A DNA stretch of 6,597 nt from an uncultured Eubacterium sp. (GCA_905193765.1 CAJJPZ010000121.1:1-6597), one strand, 5' to 3'. Shown: positions 1 through 6,271, counted from the first letter of the stretch. Notes: generated by a model not told the origin, from the sequence alone. Numbers and translations are program-made.

Positions 1-437
1 GCAAGCGCCTTTATATAAGGATAGCCGAAATCTGCCATCACAGGGCCTCCTGCAGTCGTCACATAGATAAGTCTTTTCCCTTTGCAAAGCCCTGCCGGGC
101 GCCCGTCATCATATCCGAAAGTCACACCTGTCACTGAGATCAGCTCTATATATGTCTTCAGCATTGCAGGGAATGAAAGCTCCCAGTATGGTGCTGCGAT
201 AACGATCTCATCCGCTTCAGCAAACTGTCTGGCGTATCGGAACATCGGATCATCAAAGGCTTCCTGCCCGATCATCCTGTCTCTCTCCACCAGCAGATCA
301 TGATCCAGCGGCCGGAGCCTCTCATCTTCGAGGCGCAGCTCTGTCACATCACCGTCAAGCCCTGCGATCACACGATCTGCAAGACGCTTCGTCCTGGAGT
401 TTTCCCTTACGCACGCATTTATAAACAAAATTCCCAT
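1..437 (-). CDS. Flavodoxin-fold NAD(P)H/FMN oxidoreductase, azoreductase-like (3' end off window)
   Basis: The minus-strand frame from the ATG at 437 runs open to the left edge, giving 145 residues of a protein whose C-terminus lies outside the window. It begins MGILFINACVRENSRT, the usual first beta strand and Ser/Thr-rich FMN-phosphate loop of the flavodoxin-like NAD(P)H oxidoreductases. Around residues 80-99 it reads IAAPYWELSFPAMLKTYIE, which matches the family signature seen in AzoR (AP.YN..P..LK..ID). A TTAGG turn at 127-131 corresponds to the second flavin-binding loop. Such enzymes are cytosolic FMN proteins that use NAD(P)H to reduce quinones, azo dyes or nitro compounds. The substrate here cannot be told. 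The start is supported by AAGGAG a few bases upstream (around 443-448), and a promoter is visible at 517-545. Full-length relatives are about 200 residues, so roughly a quarter is missing. The family call is firm; the azoreductase name is a best guess within it. Confidence 0.85.
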   Translation of the reverse strand, partial: MGILFINACVRENSRTKRLADRVIAGLDGDVTELRLEDERLRPLDHDLLVERDRMIGQEAFDDPMFRYARQFAEADEIVIAAPYWELSFPAMLKTYIELISVTGVTFGYDDGRPAGLCKGKRLIYVTTAGGPVMADFGYPYIKAL

Positions 438-438
438 G

Positions 439-609
439 TCAGTCTCCTTCCCTGCCACCCGCTGCAGCTTTGACGCTATGCGGGCTGGCAGCTGTCGTTC
501 TTTTGATATATACTCTATAATACACAAACCCGTCGGGAAATTCAATTGACTCCGGTAACATTGCGACAGCCTCGGTCATCTGATATCCGATGACCCTCAG
601 CGGATCCAT
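439..609 (-). CDS. Possible 56-codon small ORF just ahead of the flavoprotein gene; doubtful
   Basis: A minus-strand ORF begins MDPLRVIGYQMTEAVAMLPE and continues through IEFPDGFVYYRVYIKR, ending with a TGA one base before the ATG of the flavoprotein gene. The middle reads like real protein, and an internal ATG at 561 has GAGG eight bases upstream, which would give a 40-residue product. Against it, the ATG at 609 has no Shine-Dalgarno sequence, the last third is low in complexity, and the promoter assigned to the flavoprotein gene lies inside it. It could be a short leader ORF, the tail of a decayed gene (the frame is open back to a TAA at 688-690), or chance. I do not recognise the sequence. 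Confidence 0.2.
   Translation of the reverse strand: MDPLRVIGYQMTEAVAMLPESIEFPDGFVYYRVYIKRTTAASPHSVKAAAGGREGD
517..545 (-). promoter_or_regulatory. Sigma-A type promoter for the flavoprotein gene
   Basis: Read on the minus strand, a -35 box TTGAAT (540-545) is followed after exactly 17 bases by a -10 box TATTAT (517-522). This is 4/6 and 5/6 to consensus with ideal spacing. Transcription would begin near 510, leaving a leader of about 70 nt before the ATG at 437. The spacer contains CCCGACGGG, a short dyad that might be an operator. Confidence 0.55.
574..595. promoter_or_regulatory. 22-bp dyad upstream of the flavoprotein promoter
   Basis: GGTCATC (574-580) and GATGACC (589-595) are perfect 7-bp inverted arms. 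Between them lies GATATC (582-587), itself a palindrome on the same centre, so 20 of 22 positions are symmetric. The site is 28 bp upstream of the -35 box, where an activator or redox-responsive dimeric regulator would bind. No regulator gene is visible nearby, so the role is inferred. Confidence 0.4.
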
Positions 610-834
610 ACAAAAACAGCATTGTGGATACCTTTTATGTAAACTCCACCCTGCAGCACTCTGGCCCGCCGGGCCGGATCCGAGGTGTTAACTGCCCGGC
701 AGTCGAATCACAGTTGCTCCCTTTCTCAGAAATATTTGCACGTGAAGATCGTGTGCGGACTGCTCGGCAATCAGATCACAGCAGTCACATGCCTGACTCC
801 CTGCGATCTTCCCGGAAAACAGGCAACCGAGGAT
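610..834. other. Stretch without a confident gene; GC-rich hairpins
   Basis: No ORF here has both a ribosome binding site and a recognisable product. It contains a hairpin GGCCC/GGGCC with a 3-nt loop (663-675), a 13-bp palindrome ACTGCC-C-GGCAGT (691-703), a GACTGC/GCAGTC pair (758-763 with 781-786) and a GCCTG/CAGGC pair (791-795 with 820-824). None is followed by a clear T-tract, so no classical terminator for the minus-strand gene ending at 835 is evident. The minus frame of that gene stays open after its TAG for 48 codons to a TAA at 688-690, and again for 82 codons to 441. That may be chance or may be the trace of a decayed gene. Confidence 0.4.
691..785 (+). repeat. Imperfect direct repeat, two copies 68 bp apart
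   Basis: Bases 691-717 and 759-785 match at 20 of 27 positions without gaps. The shared core is ACTGC.CGGCA.TC..ATCACAG. Each copy starts with a self-complementary element. This could be a degenerate duplicated hairpin module. With this match level a chance origin is not excluded. Confidence 0.25.
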
Positions 835-1521
835 CTAAAAGAAGAAATCATCATCTGCAGAACCTATATCATTGATCCGGTCTTCGACCTGTTTATCATA
901 TTTCTCAAGAGCTTCATCCATCTTCTTTGCAGCCTTACTGTCTCCCGCTGCTTTGTAAAATTTTGACGCAGCCGTAAACATCGGGATGTTTTCATCACCG
1001 CACTCTGTTCCTTCAGGGATGAATCCGAGTATCAGTTTTTCCGCATCATCGTATTCCGCAGTTTTTATGAAAGTATACACGCCTGCAGCTGCTGCTGTGA
1101 TATTTTCAGGCTCCCTCATTATCCATTCTCTGCAGTACTGCGCAGCCTCATCATTCCTGTCCAGTGACATCAGTGCTGATGCTTTATGGAAACCGACATC
1201 AGACGAGGCGCCTTCTTCGCCACCGAAAAGCCCGATCAAATCGTCACATATTTTCAGGAGCAGTTCGTATTCTTTTTTCATATCCAATGTATCCAGGCAG
1301 TCTTCGAGCCAGCCCTGGATATCATATTCAAAATCCGTTGCCTCATCTGCCGCGTATATATCCGGCGCAAATCCGGGATCGGTCTGCCTTTCCTCGAGAA
1401 TCGATTCTCGAAACTTATCAAACGCTTTTATCCAGCAGTGCCAGTCATTATATGTTCCAATCTTGTTGGCATAACATTCTTCAGCCAGTTTGTCGAATTT
1501 TCTCCAATTTCTCCCGTTCAT
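835..1521 (-). CDS. TPR-like helical protein of unknown function, acidic/aromatic C-terminus
   Basis: This encodes 228 residues, starting MNGRNWRKFDKLAEECYANK. An upstream in-frame ATG at 1545 adds eight residues but has AGAGG touching it, whereas the ATG at 1521 has GGAGG at a six-base spacing, so 1521 is preferred. The protein is acidic, has no signal peptide or membrane segment and should be cytosolic. From about residue 84 it reads as helical pairs of tetratricopeptide type: KKEYELLLKICDDLIGLF, then SSDVGFHKASALMSLDRNDEAAQYCREWIMREPEN (about 106-140), then a pair at about 144-168 and another at about 182-210 (FTAASKFYKAAGDSKAAKKMDEALEKY). Matches to the TPR consensus are loose. It ends SADDDFFF, an exposed acidic tip plus three phenylalanines. 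TPR folds serve as protein-binding scaffolds, and no enzyme motif is seen. It is divergent from the pRiA4b/SEC-C gene across a 474-bp gap. The specific role is unknown. Confidence 0.75.
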   Translation of the reverse strand: MNGRNWRKFDKLAEECYANKIGTYNDWHCWIKAFDKFRESILEERQTDPGFAPDIYAADEATDFEYDIQGWLEDCLDTLDMKKEYELLLKICDDLIGLFGGEEGASSDVGFHKASALMSLDRNDEAAQYCREWIMREPENITAAAAGVYTFIKTAEYDDAEKLILGFIPEGTECGDENIPMFTAASKFYKAAGDSKAAKKMDEALEKYDKQVEDRINDIGSADDDFFF

Positions 1522-1527
1522 TCTATA

Positions 1528-1532
1528 CCTCC
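1528..1532 (-). promoter_or_regulatory. Ribosome binding site deciding the start of the TPR-like gene
   Basis: On the minus strand GGAGG lies six bases before the ATG at 1521. The longer reading from 1545 has a purine run directly abutting its ATG with no spacing, so translation is expected to begin at 1521. Confidence 0.7.
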
Positions 1533-1570
1533 ATCGCTCAGTCATCCTCTGGTATGTTGATTCTTACCAG

Positions 1571-1617
1571 CCCGATAAATTTTTCATTTTCGAAAACAAT
1601 TTTTCATATGCCCGATA
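1571..1617. promoter_or_regulatory. Nested repeats around TTTTCGAAAA, upstream of the TPR-like gene
   Basis: CCCGATA occurs at 1571-1577 and 1611-1617, exactly 40 bp apart. Inside them AATTTTTCAT occurs at 1578-1587 and 1598-1607, exactly 20 bp apart. Between these copies is the perfect 10-bp palindrome TTTTCGAAAA (1587-1596). Repeat spacings close to two and four helical turns are what one expects of a cooperative protein-binding site. It lies 50-96 bp upstream of the ATG at 1521, where an operator or AT-rich upstream element would sit. No convincing -35/-10 pair could be assigned to this gene. Confidence 0.4.
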
Positions 1618-1880
1618 CCTGGCTCTTCCATATATGATCATATGCGGATCCACACGGGCCGAGATCTGCGGCACCCAGGCAAAGCAGCTCCTGCAACCGC
1701 ATATATACATCCATGGCATCTGCCTGTCTGTTTTGAGTTTATCACAGCTCCGATTCGCCTAGCAAGGAAAGTTTACAGCATCGCTCAGCCGTTCCCGCCC
1801 ATCCACATGTATCCCTCCCGGGCAGACACAGCCAGCTCCGGGATATACGGATATTCCACATGCTCCCGGCAGCATTCTTA
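1618..1880. other. Rest of the divergent intergenic region; no gene called
   Basis: This part of the 474-bp gap between the two divergent genes has no ORF with a ribosome binding site and recognisable product. A 51-codon minus-strand ORF (1564-1719) ends inside the repeats at 1571-1617 and is considered chance. CTCCCGG-type words recur near 1815, 1836 and 1863, and GGATAT occurs twice within 1841-1854, but no clear site can be named. Confidence 0.4.
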
Positions 1881-1909
1881 TTGTAAAGAGAGTTTTATGA
1901 TGATATCAT
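1881..1909 (+). promoter_or_regulatory. Candidate promoter for the pRiA4b/SEC-C gene
   Basis: A -35 box TTGTAA (1881-1886, 4/6 to consensus) and a -10 box TATCAT (1904-1909, 5/6) are separated by 17 bases. Transcription would begin near 1916, about 80 nt before the ATG. The -10 box lies inside the dyad at 1893-1913, which suggests repression by a dimeric regulator. Confidence 0.45.
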
Positions 1910-1913
1910 AAAA
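1893..1913. promoter_or_regulatory. 21-bp operator-like dyad over the -10 box, half-site repeated downstream
   Basis: TTTTATGAT (1893-1901) and ATCATAAAA (1905-1913) are perfect 9-bp inverted arms separated by GAT. The right half, ATATCATAAAA (1903-1913), is repeated exactly at 1969-1979, 66 bp downstream and just before the ribosome binding site. A binding site overlapping the -10 with a second half-site in the leader is a common repressor layout. The stem is AT-rich and a poor RNA hairpin, so DNA binding is more likely than termination. Confidence 0.45.
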
Positions 1914-1947
1914 GCAGACGGCAGCTGCTGTGTATTCAGCAAACTTC

Positions 1948-1962
1948 GCGACCACATGTCGC
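1948..1962 (+). repeat. Small inverted repeat in the leader of the pRiA4b/SEC-C gene
   Basis: GCGAC (1948-1952) and GTCGC (1958-1962) can form a 5-bp hairpin with a CACAT loop, about 20 bases before the AAGGAG ribosome binding site. It may be a minor leader structure or part of a binding site. It is short enough to be chance. Confidence 0.25.
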
Positions 1963-1995
1963 AACCGAATATCATAAAAACCAAGGAGAATAATA

Positions 1996-4293
1996 ATGGC
2001 AGGATATGTTCTGAAAATAGTTATTGAAAATACTCATCCTCCGGTATGGAGACGGGTACTCGTTCCCGATAAGATATCATTCGGGATGCTGCACCGTATA
2101 ATCCAGATCCTTTTCGGATGGAATGGCTCTCACCTGCATGAGTTCCGTCTCCCCGGAAAAGATCTGTCTATCGGCCCGCTCGAGTTTCATGACAGAGACA
2201 GAGATATGCTGGATGAGGATGACACGATGCTTGAAGAAATCATCGCCCCGGGAGAGTCCATCCGTTATATATATGATTTCGGGGATAACTGGATCCATAA
2301 AATCATTTTCGAGAACATCGACGAAACCTGTGATTCAAGGTATCCCATACTTATCAAATTCAAGAGCGATAATTTTGCAGAAGACAGCGGCGGAGTATAT
2401 GCCAGCCAGGAACGTGTCCCTTTCGATCCGGAATACGTTACAAGCAGGCTTCGCCACGTAGTCATTCCTGAATCCGGCGATGGATATTCTCCGATGCAGG
2501 CTCTGCTGCAGGAAGACTTCCCCGGTTCGGAAAAACTGCGGGAAATAATACAGGATCCGGAACTGCTAAGTGAAAGACTGGGCGTCTTACTCGATAAAAT
2601 AAACACTCTCTATGATAAGATAATGATCGATTTCCCTGCAGATATCTTTGACCTCGATCAGTCTGCTCTCGGCACCATGCTGAGCGAATGGATGTCTTTT
2701 GACGGATCACAGTTGGAGCGCAACCCGGATCATGCAAAATCACACCGTTACCGTATAAGTGTCAGTGATAAAAGCATCGAAGAGATGCTCAGGATATATA
2801 CAGATGACGGCCTTGCGGATCTATGCAGATATCTGCAGCTGCCTGCTGAACAGGATGCTTCCGGGGGTGAACTGGCTCATATCCTGGCAGGTTTTCTATC
2901 GGAGAATCCGAGATATATACTGTATACGCTCAACAGGAGCGATCTGTCTGCAGTCAGGAGATTGCTCGAACTTGCAGGTTCGTCAGACATCCACGAGCTT
3001 AAACTGACGTATCTCCCGTTGAAGGCTGTCAGCATCGGTCTGCTGCGGTTCAGAAAAGAGATCTCAGACGGGCAGGAAACGGCGCTGATCGAATTTGCAT
3101 CTGATGCAGGCGCGATACTTGACAGTATCGATGCAGTCGAAGTGAAAAGAATATATGCGGAAATCGACCGCTTCGATGACAGACTTGCAAAGTTCATGAC
3201 AGCATACGGCATGATCGACATCGACCGTCTGTATGAAATGTATGTAAAGATCTACAGCTCGGATATGAGCAAAACAGAATTCCTGCGGTATGTGTACTGG
3301 TTCGGCACCTGCAATCTGTATGTAAGCACTTTTACTTCAGTCGATGGAACACGTTACGTTGCCGACATCGAGATCGACTCTCTTGCTGTCATGAACAAAT
3401 CTGCGATATATGCCGCAGATCTCGATTACCGTGTATTCTCGCGGAAAGAACTGCGGGAGATGTCGGATTCCTCATACCTTCACAAGTTTTTCGATGAGCT
3501 CGTAAAGATGCTGACCGCTCTTACGGATCTTTCGGAGGATTCCATGGCGGATATAGTCTCAGATATATGGCATTCGGTCAGGGATGGCGACCCTGTCTCT
3601 GATATAGCCTTTGATCTTGATTTCTGTGTACCGCAGGATAACAGGATAATGGTCTCCTGTGATATCTGGAGAGTTCTGATCTTAATTATATGCAATATGC
3701 CTGTGCCTGTGCTCAAAGGCTGGTCACGGATCGAATATGCGAACGAGACTGGTGTGAAAATATGGCTGACAGGTATCGTGAACAGCGATTCTGATTTTGA
3801 ATTCACAAACGATGTCTCTGCGCGTCTTTATGAACTGCCTGCGGAAATACAGTATCTTATGGTGAAGACAGTATACGAAGGCGATGAGGCTCTGCAGGAG
3901 CTGATGGAATATCGCGAAAAACACGGAATAAAATCCGAAGAACTTACTTTTTTCATTGCCACCGAACTGCTTATCAGAAACAGACCGGAAGATTCCGCCG
4001 CATTGCTGGAGGAACTCGATTCCGGAACAGAAGATGCTGTGGATGCTGTGGATTTTCTGATTTCCGAGATCGCTGACAGAAAGGCTGCTGCACCCAACAT
4101 GGACTCTGATGTTTATGAGCCTGTTGATCATGATCCTTTCCCTATGGGATCCGGCTATGAGTGGAACCCATACGACTCTGATCTTGATATGCCGAAACCG
4201 TACAAACGCGATCAGCGCAAGATCGGCAGAAACGAGCAGTGCCCGTGCGGGTCAGGCAAAAAATACAAGCACTGCTGCGGACGTAAAAACTGA
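1996..4293 (+). CDS. pRiA4b ORF-3-like domain protein with C-terminal SEC-C zinc-binding motif
   Basis: This is a 765-residue cytosolic protein. The ATG at 1996 has AAGGAG seven bases upstream. Residues 1 to about 185 form a plasmid pRiA4b ORF-3 domain: VLKIVIENTHPPVWRRVLVP at 5-24, LHRIIQILFGWNGSHLHEF at 32-50, and the hallmark YIYDFGDNWIHKI at 91-103. The loop that in this family usually reads EDCGG is EDSGG here (129-133). About residues 258-330 resemble the small helical Rho-N/SAP-like module found in other clostridial SEC-C proteins (EEMLRIYTDDGLADLCRYLQ, then LSENPRYILYTLNRSDLSAVRRLLELA). From about 335 to 700 it is mostly helical, with a beta-rich patch near 435-465, and I do not recognise it. 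A low-complexity acidic linker follows. Residues 742-765 are a SEC-C motif with likely zinc ligands C749, C751, C760 and C761. SEC-C is the metal-binding tail known from SecA, where it contacts SecB and ribosomes. The pRiA4b ORF-3 domain has no settled function. No enzyme motif is seen. The family assignment is firm and the function unknown. Confidence 0.88.
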   Translation: MAGYVLKIVIENTHPPVWRRVLVPDKISFGMLHRIIQILFGWNGSHLHEFRLPGKDLSIGPLEFHDRDRDMLDEDDTMLEEIIAPGESIRYIYDFGDNWIHKIIFENIDETCDSRYPILIKFKSDNFAEDSGGVYASQERVPFDPEYVTSRLRHVVIPESGDGYSPMQALLQEDFPGSEKLREIIQDPELLSERLGVLLDKINTLYDKIMIDFPADIFDLDQSALGTMLSEWMSFDGSQLERNPDHAKSHRYRISVSDKSIEEMLRIYTDDGLADLCRYLQLPAEQDASGGELAHILAGFLSENPRYILYTLNRSDLSAVRRLLELAGSSDIHELKLTYLPLKAVSIGLLRFRKEISDGQETALIEFASDAGAILDSIDAVEVKRIYAEIDRFDDRLAKFMTAYGMIDIDRLYEMYVKIYSSDMSKTEFLRYVYWFGTCNLYVSTFTSVDGTRYVADIEIDSLAVMNKSAIYAADLDYRVFSRKELREMSDSSYLHKFFDELVKMLTALTDLSEDSMADIVSDIWHSVRDGDPVSDIAFDLDFCVPQDNRIMVSCDIWRVLILIICNMPVPVLKGWSRIEYANETGVKIWLTGIVNSDSDFEFTNDVSARLYELPAEIQYLMVKTVYEGDEALQELMEYREKHGIKSEELTFFIATELLIRNRPEDSAALLEELDSGTEDAVDAVDFLISEIADRKAAAPNMDSDVYEPVDHDPFPMGSGYEWNPYDSDLDMPKPYKRDQRKIGRNEQCPCGSGKKYKHCCGRKN

Positions 4294-4305
4294 ATCTGAA
4301 CTCCC

Positions 4306-4385
4306 GAAGCTCGTGGTACTCCGCAGCTTCAGCCATAACAGGATCGTCCGTGGTTCGGCCGCTGGCCGGAGATGGCGGAGTTTTT
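4306..4385 (+). terminator. Probable terminator region for the pRiA4b/SEC-C gene
   Basis: Thirteen bases after the stop, GAAGCT (4306-4311) pairs with AGCTTC (4325-4330), with an inner GTGG/CCGC stem and a TACT loop. A second hairpin, CGGCC/GGCCG with a GCT loop, is at 4356-4368. A TTTTT run at 4381-4385 directly follows GCGGAG (4375-4380), which can pair with CTCCGC (4319-4324) as a long-range stem enclosing the second hairpin. The first and the long-range stems exclude each other. The layout suggests termination, but no single stem with an immediate T-tract is textbook. Confidence 0.4.
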
Positions 4386-4398
4386 CATGAAAACTTTG

Positions 4399-4428
4399 AA
4401 AAAACGGCTGTGTAATGGCCTGGCCGTT
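4399..4428 (-). terminator. Intrinsic terminator for the pyrophosphatase transcript
   Basis: On the minus strand AACGGC (4428-4423) pairs with GCCGTT (4408-4403) around a 14-nt loop, and the stem runs into a six-T tract (4404-4399). This is about 170 bases after the pyrophosphatase stop codon. On the plus strand the same structure lacks a T-tract, so the polarity is clear. Confidence 0.6.
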
Positions 4429-4453
4429 GATAAAACAGTCAGATGTCATGCCG

Positions 4454-4494
4454 GGAGTAGAGTTTCCTGAAATAAATCCCGAAAACTCTACTCC
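4454..4494. repeat. Perfect 12-bp inverted repeat in the convergent gap
   Basis: GGAGTAGAGTTT (4454-4465) and AAACTCTACTCC (4483-4494) are perfect inverted arms separated by 17 bases. CCGG words at 4451-4454 and 4499-4502 could extend the stem past a bulge. Neither strand has a T-tract after it, so it is not a typical intrinsic terminator. In RNA it would give a stable hairpin in the 3' region of the pyrophosphatase transcript, possibly a stability or anti-readthrough element. As DNA it resembles a dimer-binding or recombination-type site. Confidence 0.6.
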
Positions 4495-4600
4495 TGCTCC
4501 GGGTATCATCAACGACCGGTTCTGGTCACATGCAGCTCTTTCCCGACAAAATACGGATCACTGAAGATGCCTCAGCCCGGAACAGCTGTCCATAGCGGTC

Positions 4601-6271
4601 CTATTCTTTCGGATATTCTCCAAGCACCTCGACGAATCTCGGCAGGAACTGCTTCTTCCTGGAAACGATGTTTTTCAGCTGGATCGTCTCCGATTCTTCA
4701 GGCACAGCGAAGGCTTCTCTGGCCAGCTGTTCCCCGCCGCTTCCGCAGCACAGCAGTTCCGTGCTGGTCTCGGCGATATCCGTCATCATCAGGAACATCA
4801 TATCCAGCTCCTTGTCCCTGAGGATCTCCTTCATCACAGGTCTGACCTTGCCCTTGATCTCCTCCAGCTCCTCCTGATCCATGGAGCTTATCTGCCCCAC
4901 GCCGAAGGAATAGCCCTCGTTGTAGAAGATCTTGAAATCCTGATAGCAGATCTCCTGCGGCGATTTTCCTTCGAGAGCGCTGCCGGCCTTGAACATTTTG
5001 CCCGCCAGATCACTGATATCCTCTCCGGCGATATCCGCCAGGCGCTCGCATGCTGCTCTGTCCAGCGCAGTGCATGTCGGCGATCTGAACATCAGCGTAT
5101 CCGAGATTATAGCTGCTGCCAGCAACCCGGCGATCCTGCGATCCGGCACGATCCCTTTCTCATCGTACATCTGAAGGATTATCGTGGCTGTGCATCCCAC
5201 CGGCTGGTTCCTGAAATACACAGGCCCCAGAGTCTCAAACCCGCCGAGCCTGTGATGGTCGATGATTTCCAGCACGTCAGCCTTCTCTATGCCGTCCACC
5301 GCCTGACTGGCCTCGTTGTGATCCACCAGTATGACTTTCTTCCGGCGCATATTCAGCAGTCGTCTGCGGGAGATCAGTCCCACGTACTTCCCGTCGCTGT
5401 CGATGACAGGGAAATTATGGAACCGGTTGGTTTTCATGATCTCTTCTATGTCTTCCAGAGAATCCCCCATACCGAAGGTCAGCAGATTCTCGTAGGTCAT
5501 GAAAAAGCTCACCGGTATACTCTGGTTTATGAGTCTTGCTGTCGTAAAAGTATCGTAAGGTGTACTTATGATTATACATCCACGTTCTACCGCCAGCTTC
5601 TTTATAGTCTTCGTAGGCGCCGATCCCTGACACATCACCAGGCACCTGGCCCCCAGCTCGATGGCCGTAAAATGTGTCTCGAAACGGTTGCCCACGATGA
5701 CAAGATCCGACTCCTGGATGAACTCCTCCATCAGATCCGGACTGGACGCCGCTATGGCAACCTTGCCCTTGTCAAAAAATTTATTTTTTCCATCGCAGAT
5801 TATACGCCCGTTCAGCGTCTCTGCGATGCTGGCGAAGCTGGTCTTTGCATTGGCAAGCACGTGGCTGTCGCTCTCGTCCATGTAGGACTGGGCGATATCC
5901 GTTATGGAAATGATCCCCTCCAGTATGCCGTCCGACAGTACCGGCAGCGACCTGGATCCCTGCTCATCCATCAGATCCCATGCGCGTTTTATGGAGTCGC
6001 TGCTCTCCACGCCGCCTACAAGGTTAAGCTCCACATCGCATATCTCGGGCTGCACCGTCCCTATGTACTGCGGAGCCTCCACGCCGAAATGCTCCAGTAC
6101 GAACTTCGTCTCTTCATTCAGCTGCCCGGCTCTGTAGGCAGTGTATTCCCTGCTTGGACATCCGGTCTGCTGCTTAAGCTCCGCGTATGCCACTGCCGAA
6201 CAGATCGAATCCGTATCCGGATTCCTGTGTCCCGTTATGTAAACTCTTTCCTTCACTTTTTTCTCTTCCAT
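4601..6271 (-). CDS. ppaC: Manganese-dependent inorganic pyrophosphatase, family II, CBS/DRTGG-regulated
   Basis: This 556-residue cytosolic enzyme hydrolyses pyrophosphate to two phosphates, pulling biosynthetic reactions forward. The DHH-family core is split by a regulatory insert. Motif 1 is GHRNPDTDS at 14-22 (likely Mn ligands H15, D19, D21). The insert spans about 75-312: a first CBS domain (about 75-135), a DRTGG domain (about 150-255, with VGNRFETHFTAIELGARCL at 193-211), then a second CBS domain (about 258-312). The core resumes with DHN (317-319), the DHH motif (338-340) and SDT (390-392, ligand D391). The C-terminal DHHA2 domain carries SRKKQ (537-541), which binds substrate phosphate. 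All catalytic motifs are intact. The length fits clostridial CBS-pyrophosphatases, in which AMP/ADP inhibit and ATP or diadenosine polyphosphates activate. The frame is open upstream to 6439, but homologues begin a few residues before the first beta strand, so 6271 is preferred despite a weak Shine-Dalgarno (GGGAAAAGAG). The gene has its own promoter, leader and terminator. ppaC is the usual family II name. Confidence 0.95.
   Translation of the reverse strand: MEEKKVKERVYITGHRNPDTDSICSAVAYAELKQQTGCPSREYTAYRAGQLNEETKFVLEHFGVEAPQYIGTVQPEICDVELNLVGGVESSDSIKRAWDLMDEQGSRSLPVLSDGILEGIISITDIAQSYMDESDSHVLANAKTSFASIAETLNGRIICDGKNKFFDKGKVAIAASSPDLMEEFIQESDLVIVGNRFETHFTAIELGARCLVMCQGSAPTKTIKKLAVERGCIIISTPYDTFTTARLINQSIPVSFFMTYENLLTFGMGDSLEDIEEIMKTNRFHNFPVIDSDGKYVGLISRRRLLNMRRKKVILVDHNEASQAVDGIEKADVLEIIDHHRLGGFETLGPVYFRNQPVGCTATIILQMYDEKGIVPDRRIAGLLAAAIISDTLMFRSPTCTALDRAACERLADIAGEDISDLAGKMFKAGSALEGKSPQEICYQDFKIFYNEGYSFGVGQISSMDQEELEEIKGKVRPVMKEILRDKELDMMFLMMTDIAETSTELLCCGSGGEQLAREAFAVPEESETIQLKNIVSRKKQFLPRFVEVLGEYPKE

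Noticed and set aside
986..1474. 162-codon plus-strand ORF opposite the TPR-like gene
   Set aside because: It is serine-rich antisense of an acidic helical protein, with no good ribosome binding site and no recognisable domain.
1522..1545. Eight-residue longer start for the TPR-like protein at 1545
   Set aside because: AGAGG abuts that ATG with no spacing, while 1521 has GGAGG at six bases.
1564..1719. 51-codon minus-strand ORF with a CGCRSC cluster, in frame with the TPR-like gene
   Set aside because: It has no Shine-Dalgarno, and its C-terminal part is just the translation of the AATTTTTCAT repeats; no recognisable product.
1642..1911. 89-codon plus-strand ORF in the divergent gap
   Set aside because: It has unusual composition, lacks a ribosome binding site, and runs across the candidate promoter and dyad of the next gene.
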